From Liolophura sinensis (lineage: Eukaryota; Mollusca; Polyplacophora; Chitonida; Chitonidae): a stretch of DNA of 64,000 nt. The notes under the pieces are model-generated. The model worked only from the letters and a program-made list of their open reading frames with translations, made no database searches and was not told the DNA's origin. The translations under genes and the position numbers were made by a program. Positions 34,430-45,493 of the stretch are shown one piece after another. Each line of letters starts with the position of its first letter. The stretch's first letter is position 1. The stretch spans positions 13,699,338-13,763,337 of the forward strand of contig NC_088302.1 of assembly GCF_032854445.1 (NCBI RefSeq), read 5' to 3'.

Positions 34430-35895
34430 CCCTGATGGATGGCCGTCTGGTTTGGGTGTGTGTCTGGGCGAGTGGCTGCTTGGATAAATGTCAGTACGAA
34501 TGGAGGCCACCTGGTCTGGGTGTGTGTTTGGACGAGTAGCTGCTTGGATCAATGTCAGTACGAATGGATAGCCGTCAGGTTTGGGTGTGTGTCTGGGCGA
34601 GTGGCTGCTTGGATAAATGTCAGTACGAACGGATGGCCGTCTGGTTTGGGTGTGTGTCAGAGGGAGTGGCAGCTTGGATAAATGTCAGTATGAATGGATG
34701 GCCGTCTGGTTTGGGTGTGTGTCTGGGCAAGTGGCTGCTTGGATAAATGTCAGTACGAATGGATGGCCGTCTGGTTTGGGTGTGTGTCTGGGCGAGTGGC
34801 AGCTTGGATAAATGTCAGTATGAATGGATGGCCGTCTGGTTTGGGTGTGTGTCTGGGCAAGTGGCTGCTTGGATAAATGTCAGTATGAATGGATGGCCGT
34901 CTGGTTTGGGTGTGTGTCTGAGGGAGTGGCAGCTTGGATAAATGTCAGTATGAATGGATGGCCGTCTGGTTTGGGTGTGTGTCTGGGTGAATGGCTGCTT
35001 GGATAAATGTCAGTACGAATAAATGGCCGCATGGTTTGGGTGTGTGTTTGCGCGAGTGGCAGCTTGGATAAATGTCAGTATGAATGGATGGCCGTCTGGT
35101 TTGGGTGTGTGTCTGGGTGAATGGCTGCTTGGATAAATGTCAGTACGAATAAATGGCCGCATGGTTTGGGTGTGTGTTTGCGCGAGTGGCTGCTTGGATA
35201 AATGTCAGTATGAATGGATGGCCGTCTGGTTTGGGTGTGTGTCTGGGCAAGTGGCTGCTTGGATAAATGTCAGTACGAATGGATGGCCGTCTGGTTTGGG
35301 TGTGTGTCTGGGCGAGTGGCTGCTTGGATAAATGTCAGTATGAATGGATGGCCGTCTGGTTTGGGTGTGTGTCTGGGCAAGTGGCTGCTTGGATAAATGT
35401 CAGTATGAATGGATGGCCGTCTGGTTTGGGTGTGTGTCTGAGGGAGTGGCAGCTTGGATAAATGTCAGTATGAATGGATGGCCTTCTGGTTTGGGTGTGT
35501 GTTTGCGCGAGTGGCTGCTTGGATAAATGTCAGTATGAATGGATGGCCGTCTGGTTTGGGTGTGTGTCTGGGCGAGTGGCTGCTTGGATAAATGTCAGTA
35601 CGAATGGATGGCCGTCTGGTTTGGGTGTGTGTCTGGGCAAGTGGCTGCTTGGATAAATGTCAGTACGAATGGATGGCCGTCTGGTTTGGGTGTGTGTCTG
35701 AGGGAGTGGCAGCTTGGATAAATGTCAGTATGAATGGATGGCCGTCTGGTTTGGGTGTGTGTTTGCGCGAGTGGCAGCTTGGATAAATGTCAGTATGAAT
35801 GGATGGCCGTCTGGTTTGGGTGTGTGTCTGGGCGAGTGGCTGCTTGGATAAATGTCAGTACGAATGGATGGTTGTCTGGTTGAGTGAGTGCCTGG
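34430..35895. repeat. 65-bp G/T-rich minisatellite, about 22 units
   Basis: The unit contains 'gtttgggtgtgtgtctgggc' and 'ggataaatgtcagta'. Since 65 is not a multiple of three, the array produces a ladder of overlapping 60-64-codon open frames that are artefacts, not genes. Decayed units extend leftward to about 33,940. Unit variants ('gggcgagtggctgc', 'agggagtggcagc', 'tgcgcgagtgg') recur as blocks. The block starting near 34,694 is repeated about 520 bp (8 units) later near 35,214. Confidence 0.97.
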
Positions 35896-35927
35896 GCGAG
35901 TGGCTGCTTAGATGTATTCAGTGATTT

Positions 35928-36180
35928 ATTTTTTTTTTGATTGTAGTTTTACGCCGTAGTCAAGAGTATTTCACTTATAAAACGGCGACCAGCATTATTT
36001 TGGGAAGAAACCGGACAGAGCTCGGGGGAAACCCATGATCATCCGCAGGTTGCTGAAAGAGCTTCCCGCTTAGGACTGGAAAGGAAGCCAACATGAGCTG
36101 GATGTGAACTCAAAGCGACCGCATTGGTGAAAGGCTCCTGGATCATTGTGCCGTACTGGCGTGCTTGCCCCCTCGCTAAC
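35928..36180 (-). mobile_element. SINE copy, minus orientation, at the end of the 65-bp array
   Basis: It carries 'gattgtagttttacgccgta', 'gcgaccagcattattttggg', 'catccgcaggttgctg' and 'gcgaccgcattggtgaaagg' with the head-side 'ggctcctggatcattgtg'. It abuts the poly(C) tract on one side and the minisatellite on the other. Confidence 0.9.
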
Positions 36181-36190
36181 AGAACCGCCG

Positions 36191-36211
36191 CCCCCCCCCC
36201 CCCCCCCCCCC
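36191..36211. repeat. Poly(C) tract, 21 bases
   Basis: An unbroken run of C next to the end of a SINE copy. It may be a collapsed or mis-sized homopolymer. Confidence 0.97.
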
Positions 36212-36828
36212 ATCCATTTCAATGATCGACAACCATGTAAATACGTAACGTAAAATACAGTGCCATTTTCTTTGGCTATATCTCGACAATAGGTCCTACA
36301 TGGCATACTGCACAAGCCTTTCGACAATGTTGAAGAAAAACAGTAGGGATAAGTGATGTACAGGAGCAATCTGCTGAGACGATGAGAGAAGAAAGTCTGA
36401 CTCGAGTAATGTAGCAGCAACCCTTCGCGGAGGTACAGTCACATCCACAAAGGCAGTCTGACGCCGGTAATTTAGTGGTTATGCGTCACGGAAGCACATT
36501 ACACGGTACTCTGCTTGAACACTGTTGGTTTTCCCCCCTCAGTTTGATATACCTGATGTTTAGCAGTAAGATCTGTCAGTTCAACCCAAAGATCATCCAT
36601 AGGTTTGTCTTATGTGATCATGGACTGGCATTTACCTGGTAAATTTACTACAATTCACCTGGTGGTTATTCATCTTCGTGTGATTTCGAACTCTGGCGCG
36701 AAAATGAGATCACAATGTCGGGACGTTCGTGATACACAAGAAACACATTGGGTCAGAATGAAACATCAAAATGGTCAATGATCATCTTTCCATGGAAAAT
36801 AGAAATCTATATTTGCAAATTATTTGGC

Positions 36829-36908
36829 AAATTATTAAACTATGACACCTAGTAAGGTTGACAGAGAAACTTCTATCAACCTTACTGGGTGTCATAGTTT
36901 AATAATTT
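36829..36908. repeat. Near-perfect 33-bp inverted repeat with 14-nt loop
   Basis: The arm at 36829-36861 is the reverse complement of the arm at 36876-36908 with one mismatch (32 of 33), separated by 14 bases. An RNA of either strand would fold into a long unbulged hairpin, which is more regular than a typical animal pre-miRNA. No transposon ends flank it. Confidence 0.9.
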
Positions 36909-36914
36909 ATTCAG

Positions 36915-39772
36915 TCCTTCACGTACATGATCCAGTATAAAAAAAGGCTATTCAAAACTAGCTTTACATGTCACAATTGTAATTATATGTAGTCCATTGT
37001 TAAAATATATTAGAAAAAAAAACAGTTGTGAATGGAAAGCATTTATTGCAGAATTTGGCCCATCTTCATCTTAATTGTGTGAAAAAGTTGAACTGTTATT
37101 ATGCCTTTAAAGGCACGTTCGAAATACAGGTAATTATACTACAGTATAACTATTTCTGAAGGATAGAAAAATGACTAAAATATAGGTAGGGTACGTTGTT
37201 TATGGTAGTCAAGGAGAAACAGCTGCCAAGGCCGCATAAAGATGATATCATTTGCTCAAGAACCAATTACATTTGCATTTATTCATCTCTGCAAACTTTC
37301 CACCGAAAACCGGAAATTTACATTAGATGACAAGTAATCATAAATATTTTCATGACCTCTACGTGTTTGACATCGGTCAGCTGCCTGTATTATAGATATA
37401 TGGCTGTGGTGACATTTGTCCCGAAGCTTATACATATATACAGGCCCTATAGCATCAGCTAACGTTCCACATTCAGTGTGTGAGGAAAGCACGCTGTTAC
37501 ACATATAGCCACCTGGTTATTCGTGTAGGGGGCTCAGATGTGACACACAAACATGGCCCTATAGTATGTGTAAGAAAATCTTAACATTAATAGCAAAAAC
37601 TACAAAATTTAGTAACAGTTGCTTTCCTTTTGAGTATCCGCTAGAAATTTAAGATGTGGATCAAATACAGAGCCCATACTTCTTACAGCGAATGCTTTCC
37701 ACTCACTAACTCCACGAGCAAATTTTGTACGGAAATCTTGAACAACACTTAGGTTACTGACGTCACGGTGATGAGACAGGAGGTAATGTCAGTAAACACA
37801 AGCCTGCGTGCGTCACACAGGCTCCAGAAGTAAAATCTAGTGGTGTGGTGGCGGTGAAGTAAAGCGAGCGTAAGGAATATGTCGTTGACTGGAGGATGGA
37901 TAACATAACCCAGAAAAAAGATTAGCTCATAGGCACAATGACACAGTCTCGCCAAAACATCTGCCTGATTGAGAATGTCACAAGGCCTTGTCACTTTTCC
38001 GAGCTGAAATACGTGATTCCACACTTAGGAGTACCTCAGGGATTGATCTCCCGACATAACCGTCAGCGCTAAAAGTCAACAAGACATAAAGATGAGAACT
38101 TCTCTCTCTCGGAGAAATGAGTTGAAAACAGTCAACTGTGGTAGTTACAAGGTTACAATGGACTTCACTACGTGTACTATTGGAACGTATACTCCGCCTT
38201 ATGATTTCTCAGTACATACTAAACAGCGTGAATGTAGCAATAAACTGTGCTCTTTATAGAATACCCTGGCAATGTTCAACATAATCTAAGGTACCTTGCA
38301 ACAACATGACCATCAATACCAGCCAACTCAGTCTGCTTATATAAAATGTCTCTATGCACAAAGCGAAATACATGCAGCGAAGATAATTTGACAGGACCGT
38401 TTTTCGGAGATAAGAACCTTTTGGTTTATTGCAACACGGCGTTTAAAGGGATCTTAATCGCGATGTTAATCATTATATCGGAACATCGTGTTGCAACAAA
38501 GCAAAAAGTTGTTATCGGTAAGAAAATAAAAACCCAGCTTTATCTAGTCATCTTCTCATTAAGTTCTATAAATGCAACGAAAAATAAGGCAAATAGTCAG
38601 TTGTGATGGCCACTTGTATTCTAGAACTACATGAAGAGCTACCTTGTTTTTTGCGTCTTGAGTAACTCATGGGATACCCTTTGCCACCTACGACACCGGG
38701 TTCATGCTGAAAAAAGTGCACCCTCGTAAAAAAGAAAGAAAGAAAGAAAACGAAAAACAAAAAGAAAAAAAAAGGAAGACAATAAAACAACAAACACAAT
38801 GGAGTACAAAAGGGGTTAACTTTATACTGATGTTTAAAATTCCAGTGCAATAGGGGACACCATCAAACTATTTTTGATAAAATAAAGCAAAAAAAGCCTT
38901 TCTTAACAACACAGACCTATAATTAGAAGTTATAGGTTAAACTTGCGTTTAGGCCTATGTGTTCTTGTTTGTAGTTACAAGTTAGAAGTGTAACTTGTGG
39001 GCTTATAACTAAATGCCTCTAATATACATGGATGGAATCACTTGTGACCTTATAGAAAAATACCAATTATGCCGTATGTTTTCATTCCGACGTTCTGAAA
39101 ATATGCTGTTCTGTTTTTCTTTCTGACGCCGGAATATAATGAACGTTTGAAATGAAAGTCGACTACATCTACTTTAGCAGCACGAAGAGCTGTTGTGTAG
39201 GGAACACTGGTAACATCTCCACCTCCCGCCTGATAACAGGATGTCTAATTATCTCATAGTGCTAACACAGAAGGATTGAATACAAGATGTCGGATGCAGG
39301 GCCATGCGGAGAGCTAAACAGGAAGTATCATTTGAGTTAGCTATAAATAAACCAGGGACTGTCGGGATTCCTCTCAGGCCTTAAATTCATTCTTTCCTGA
39401 TCCACGTAATCGAGCCAAAGGCCCTTGAGCTGATAAGAGGCGCGAAGTTAACACTTCTGAAAGGGGGTGGGGGTAGGGGAACTGGCAATGATCGTCAACG
39501 TGGGCCGACTGTGGAAATAAACATCAAAATAGTGGGATGAGGCCGTGGAGTAATTGTCATCGTATAGAGGAACTCAAAAAGCGCTTTGACCTAAATGAAA
39601 CCAAAAAGCCAGCGAGACCTCAAGATGAGCGCGAAAAACAACAATCCTTCGGGTGTGGAATGTGAACGTCGTAAGCGCATGCAACATTATAGATTGTAGA
39701 CTATGTATCTGATGGCTGTTCGACAAGCTAAAGAAAACTTTATCCATGGACAAAGGAAAGGGGACGATAAAC

Positions 39773-39846
<74 letters not shown>

Positions 39847-41390
39847 GGCATCAGCGAATGAGTGACTAAAATAAGAAAAACAACAAAGATCCGTTATGTT
39901 ATTTCGAAAATGTGATTATCAAACGGGCTTCGGTCTATACGCCCCCGTAGTTGTATTTAATGCATATTTTGTGTACATAGCCCGATCCGCCTTGAAATAT
40001 ACCATTAACACCCTATCCATGTCCCCATTCCACAGTTTATGTTTTCCATCTCTAACGACATCTCCGGGGAGACCGAGCCAAACATAACCAGATTTCGAGA
40101 TTTCAGTTCTGCAGATTACATCAAAACTGTCCGAGCCTTTTGAAGTCTAGTACAGAGTCGCTATAGGCCATATCACGTATTATGGGTGATTAAAAGTCCG
40201 ATTCTACTTAAACTATCAAAGAGTTCTGGCACTCCATAAACGTAAGAGTATGGAAATCAAACTTGGCTATAACGGCTAACATCTGATGGTTTTGAGCCGT
40301 GATGTGGTGGGGGCTGTTGTGATATCTCTTTTTCTTGTCACCAAGAACAACAACCAAGTGTGACGTTACAGAGGAAAGAATACAAGATTGCTATATGCCG
40401 TATCATTTTGTGAACAATTGCTACTAGCTATAATGAAATGTTTGTTTACGGTCAGAGAGTTTAATCATGAAATAATGCGTCAATGAGAATGATCAGTTGA
40501 TCAATCTATCAGCTCTCAATTGATCACGTCACCCTATCAAAGATCGGTTATGTAAGTGTTTCTCTTGTCTTGCTGTTATCTGCATCCGATTAAAGAACTA
40601 AGCGAACTGTGTCAGCGGAAACGGACAAAAGAGTTCTATTTATCTGTGTTATCTTCTCTTTCTTGTCGAGGCTCCAGCCCTGCTGATTAACCACAGCTGA
40701 GTTAACTTGATTCATAGCAGATTTAAAGGTTCCTAGCACCTCTTGTGATGTCTGCAGATAAGTTATCTCCCGTGTTTCTACAGGTTGTGATAAAACTCTT
40801 TACGATGGACCAAGACAAACCAGATTTGCCTCATTCCGCCTTAACAACGTACATTACCGGGACAGGTGGCATAAATTATGGCATCTAACATCACTTCTGT
40901 ACAGCATTTCTGTTTTGAGCGTGACGAAAGGTTTGTGTCGGCTTACCCAGCTGCAAATATACACGCTGTTGGAGCAGTGTCTGCCCAGAAGAGAGCCAAC
41001 GGTTGGGCGCAAATATCAACAGCGAGGGTAAATGTACTACAGCTCCCGAGGGGTAACGGAACCTATGTAGATATTATAAGTTCTTATCGGTTGTACGCTG
41101 GCGCCTTATTGTATTGTGAGAAGTGTTGAGAAAAGATGCTTAAACATATTTCATACATCGCGACTGGGTGGGAGAAGGAACGGGCTTATAGAATTACAGG
41201 ATTCATGTATGTAGTGATTAAATTCCTGAGAAACTGTCACTTATAGGTCTGGTTTGATTTTTATATTTTCAAGATTTGCACTGCCTGTCTACAGTGATAC
41301 AGACATTCCATGTTTACAAGTGTGCAGAGGAACTGAGTACCTTTTCCCACTGAAAATATGGTGGCTCGGGTCCAAACTGGACTGAACTTC
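36915..41390. other. No recognisable gene; (AT)n tract inside
   Basis: No exon chain or family motif was found on either strand. An 83-codon frame at 40,878-41,129 starts in a plausible context (aattATGG) and contains an internal GTAAAT donor-like site, but has no known features. Confidence 0.55.
39774..39842. repeat. (AT)n microsatellite
   Basis: An uninterrupted alternating TA tract of about 69 bp. Such tracts are prone to length error and can extrude cruciforms. Confidence 0.98.
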
Positions 41391-41595
41391 TTTATTTATT
41401 TGATTGGTGTTTTACTGTCGTACTCAAGAATATTTCACTGATAAGATGGCGGCCAGCATTATAGTGGGAGGAAACCGGGCAGAGCCCGGAAGAAACCTAC
41501 AACCATCCACAGGTTGCTGCCAGACCTTTCCACGTACGGCCGGAGAGGAAGCCAGCAAGAGCTGGACTTGAACTCACCGCGGCCGCATTGGTGCC
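41391..41595 (-). mobile_element. SINE copy, minus orientation
   Basis: It reads tail first on the plus strand: 'tttatttatttgattggtgt', 'gtactcaagaatatttcact', 'gatggcggccagcattat', 'ggaggaaaccgggcagagcc' and 'gcggccgcattggtg'. The tRNA A-box end is missing. Confidence 0.92.
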
Positions 41596-42397
41596 AAGCT
41601 GGACTGAGCATTTTTACCTTGTAACACTTCCCCATTAGTTACGCTGATCACTACGTTATTAGCCTTCGCATAAATTGTCATAGTAAATGTAGGAATGAAC
41701 TGCTATGACTTGGATTACACTTTACGCGGGAAACGTTCCCTATTTCAAATACGAAGCATCTGAACAGTAAAGAGTTTATGGCATAGAGAATTCCATACAC
41801 TGCAGGAAGAACAGGAGGATTGGGTATTGAAAACGAAGACTTGCTTCATCATCCGAGCATAGAAGGTAGCCTCATTATCCAAGCATGGAATGTAGCATGT
41901 CAATTATGACATTTACACCATGTTGCGCATATTAAGTTGTTTCGTCTGTCCTTTTCTGAATTGTTGTCATGAATGTCATGCATGGTGCATCTATATATAG
42001 TGATATAAACAATACCAAATTAGAACAAAAATATATGTGTTCATTTTTCTGGCCATACATTAGGGCGAATTGCCCGGAGGAGGAAATGTCCGCGCTCTTC
42101 TAGTGGATGATATTACAGCTTGGGTAGGCCATTTCAAGACCATGCTCAATGGCCGACCTTGACCTTATTTGCCACCTTCGCCATGATACATGTAGATTAT
42201 CGAATAGGTAAAAGACTGGCATGTCACAAATTCATATGTATATCTCTTCTAGTAAAATGACGTGTTATTCATAACATTTGGAAATGGCGTTGATGAATTT
42301 TGTAAGGGAAGTAGGGACTGTTCTATAACAATTAATGGACTACAACATCTTTATATATGCCTTCATGTTGTATACAGACTTCCTGTATCAAAGCAAA

Positions 42398-42635
42398 AAT
42401 AGTGGTTAGCGTGCTTATGCAGCACAATGACCCAGGAGCCTCTTACCAATGCGATCACTGTGAGTACATGTCCAGTCCTTGTTGGCACTGGTTGTATGTG
42501 GGGAGGTCTAACAGCAACCTGTGGATGATCGGTCCCGTGGTCTTCACCGTTTGTCTTCTGTCATACTGCTGGACGTCGTCTTATGTGTGAAATATACTGT
42601 AGTACGACGTTAAACACAAATGAAATAAATTAATG
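42398..42635 (+). mobile_element. Diverged SINE copy with head
   Basis: 'ggttagcgtgcttatgcag' is a remnant of the tRNA-like A-box half, followed by 'aatgacccaggagcctctta', 'cagcaacctgtggatgatc', 'gtgtgaaatatactgtagta' and an A-rich tail. A 77-codon open frame in it is a by-product. Confidence 0.82.
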
Positions 42636-43424
42636 AATCAAAGCAAAACTGAAAGCTACAGTCACTTGCCTCTGTAAAGTTTGCAATTCGTGTTCCAGCC
42701 AGATTTAAACTATAACTGTACAAATATTTCAAGCATATACCGTTACCTCATAAGTCATTGGAGGTTCAATATCACAACGTCGTCAACAGGTTACACATGT
42801 GGGTTGTTTAAGAATATGGCGGAATTACAGGCATCAGTTTCTCTTTAAACACAATCAATACCAAACAAATGGCCAAGATTGTTTGTTTGCTAAACTGTTT
42901 GTATAAACCGTGACAACCCGGAGTGAAGTTTGTTTGTGGAATGATTGGGTTTTTTTCGTTGCTATTCAGCAATATGTTGGGCCATGTACATGCATATTTC
43001 ACGACAGTGTCTCAATATAGAAAAATCGCGGATCAAACGCAGACACATTTACAGTGCTGCCTAACTTGCCGAAGACACATGGTACGATGTCCTACCCAAT
43101 TACAATATATACAGACACCAGTTCAACCTGCACCGTGTAGCAAATACAATAAAGGGCCAGGTCATTTCTATGAATTTCTACAAACGTTAGCACTTTACCA
43201 CAATGTTAGCTGTGAACTATTTGTCTAGTTGCCATTTCATGAAATCAAATATGGTGTTTCCATTTATCTTTTGTCTGTTTTTTCGTAGACCTCAAGAATA
43301 TATAAAACTTGTTGGAGGTTAAAGGGTGAGAGAAACCACCCTATCCTATGGGCAGATATCAGTCAAACTTCCTGACATTAAGCCACCGGTGCTGCAAATA
43401 ATAGCAGAATTCAAACGAACGATT

Positions 43425-44690
43425 TCTTTGATGAAGGGCATGGCATTTGCAGTGCATACATATGTGATCTCAATGATGACAAACATGCCGTTTGCAGCAT
43501 ACGCACGTGGTCTCAATGATGGAGGGCATGCCGTTTGCAGTGCGTACGTAAGTAATCTCAAGGATGACGAATATGCCGTTTGCAGCATACGTGCGTGGTC
43601 TGAATTGTGAAGGGCATGCTGTTTGCAATCCATACTAATGTTATGTCAGTGATGAAGGACATGCCGTTTGCAGTGCATACGTATGTGATCTCAATTATGA
43701 AGGGTATGCCGTTTGCAGTGCGAAAGTATGTGATCTCAGTGATGGAGGGCATACCGTTTGCAGCATACTTATGTAATCTCAATGATGAAGGGCATGGCGT
43801 CGTCTAAATTGTGAAGGGCATGCCGTTTGCAATCCATACGTATGTTATGTCAATGATGAAGGGTATGACGTTCGCGGTGCGTACGCATGCTATCTCATTT
43901 ATAAAGGGCATGCCGTTTGCAGCGCATATGTATGTGATCTCAATGATGAAGGGCATGCCATTTGCAGTGCATATGCATGTAATCTCAATGATGAAGGGCT
44001 TACCGTTTGCAGTGCATACGTATGTGATCTCAACGATGAAGCGCATGTCGTTTGCGGCGCATACGTACATAGTCTCAATGATGGACATGCCGTTTTACTC
44101 CGAACGCACGACCTTTACAGTGATCGCGTCACTTCACTGATGAAGGGCACGCCGTTTACAGTGATCACGTAACTTCAGTGATGAAGGACATGCCGTTTTA
44201 CTCTGAACGCACGACCTTAACAGTGATCGCGTCACCTCACTGATCAAGGGCATGCCGTTTTGCGGTGATCGAGTAACCTCAGTGATGAAGGACATGCCGT
44301 TTTACTACGAACGCACGACCTCACTAATCAAAAGCATGCCGTTTTATGATAACGCGTGGCCTCACTGATTAAGGGCATGCCGTTTTGCAGTGATCGCGTC
44401 ACCTCAATGATGAAGGACATGTCGTTTATAGTGATCGCGTCACCTCACTGATGAAGGACATGTCGTTTACAGCGGACACACAACCGTTTTGATCAAGTGC
44501 ATGCAGTTTGTAGCGAACGGAGGAGTTCAACGATAAAGGTCATGTTGGCGTATCAGGTGAACGCCTGAACTCACCAGTGAAGGGAGTACCGGTGTATGCA
44601 GCGCAACCGTGACATCACTGAACAACTGTATGTAGTTTATAGCGAAACCGTGAACTGACTGATGAAGGGCATGCAGCTTACAGCGAGAGA
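43425..44690. repeat. 45-bp minisatellite grading into longer decayed units
   Basis: The core 'gggcatgccgtttgcag' recurs every 45 bp with occasional indels from about 43,425 to 44,090. Longer, irregular units with 'gtgatcgcgtcacctcactgatgaa' then continue to about 44,690. Because 45 is divisible by three, both strands stay open for long stretches: the plus strand repeats MKGMPFAVHTYVISM and the minus strand repeats ITYVCTANGMPFIIE. No start context, splice site or known domain supports translation. Confidence 0.93.
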
Positions 44691-44999
44691 AACACCCTCG
44701 ACGGTAGTGCCAGCATCATATACGGCACCTTCTGGAGATTTACAAGTCCAAATGCTATTGATCCATTTATTCGACAATACTTAAACTTACTCCGGAACAC
44801 TGGGCGTAATAGGCATCTACAAAAATAGGCAAACAGTTGTTTAGTGATTTTCCAAAACAGCCATATACTAATAAGTCGATTACTTTGGTCGACCTATTGG
44901 GAATTATATAGAAACCCTAGTTCCGTTTATTAATATAAACCAGTTTATAATTGTCAATCTGATTATTTGTAACCAGATACGCCTATATGTCTTCTAAAG

Positions 45000-45415
45000 C
45001 CCGTTGTGTTCACCAGAACGCAGTTGTCGCGCGCGTCGCAAAGGCCGTTACGTGGGCAAACGGCTGGCAGCTGTGATCAGCTGGCACTCGCGGATATCAA
45101 CAACAACAGCGATCCGATCCCGGTTAACAGACCCTTAGCAGTGGAGCTTCTGGGTCAGAAATCACCGTGTGTCAGAATTTGACACTCTGCCATGTCGCAT
45201 TCCCACACTAATTACTTGCCTTGTCGTTCATGTTTTTGTATTCCTCCGCGCGCGTGCCAACGTAAAAAAGGAATCTGAGGTCGTCGGAGGTGACGGCTCT
45301 AGAACGCGACTTTTGATAGAGAACAGCTTCTCTGTCCCCTCCGCTAGGGTTATAGGCCGGGCCTTACCGGCACCGCGCAGTTCTCCACACCAGCTGGGCC
45401 GTGTTGTAAGTACAG
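45000..45415 (+). other. GC/CpG-rich patch ending in a consensus donor
   Basis: This 400-bp patch is clearly richer in CpG than its surroundings ('gtcgcgcgcgtcgcaaaggc', 'cctccgcgcgcgtgccaacg') and ends with GTAAGT at 45406-45411. It could be a promoter with an untranslated or short first exon on the plus strand. No protein family is recognisable in any frame. Confidence 0.3.
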
Positions 45416-45471
45416 CTCGTTCTTATGCCGATTATATACAGTTTACAGAAGAAGTTTGATGTTAAAAAAGC

Positions 45472-45493
45472 AAAAAAAAAAAAAAAAAAAAAA
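45472..45493. repeat. Poly(A) tract, 22 bases
   Basis: An unbroken A run preceded by shorter A runs. It could be the tail of a retroposed copy, but no flanking element was recognised. Confidence 0.95.

Noticed and set aside
34439-35786. Ladder of overlapping 60-64-codon frames beginning MDGRLVWVCVW or MSVRMDG
   Set aside because: They are produced by the 65-bp minisatellite read in successive frames. The codon phase shifts with every unit and no flanking gene structure exists.
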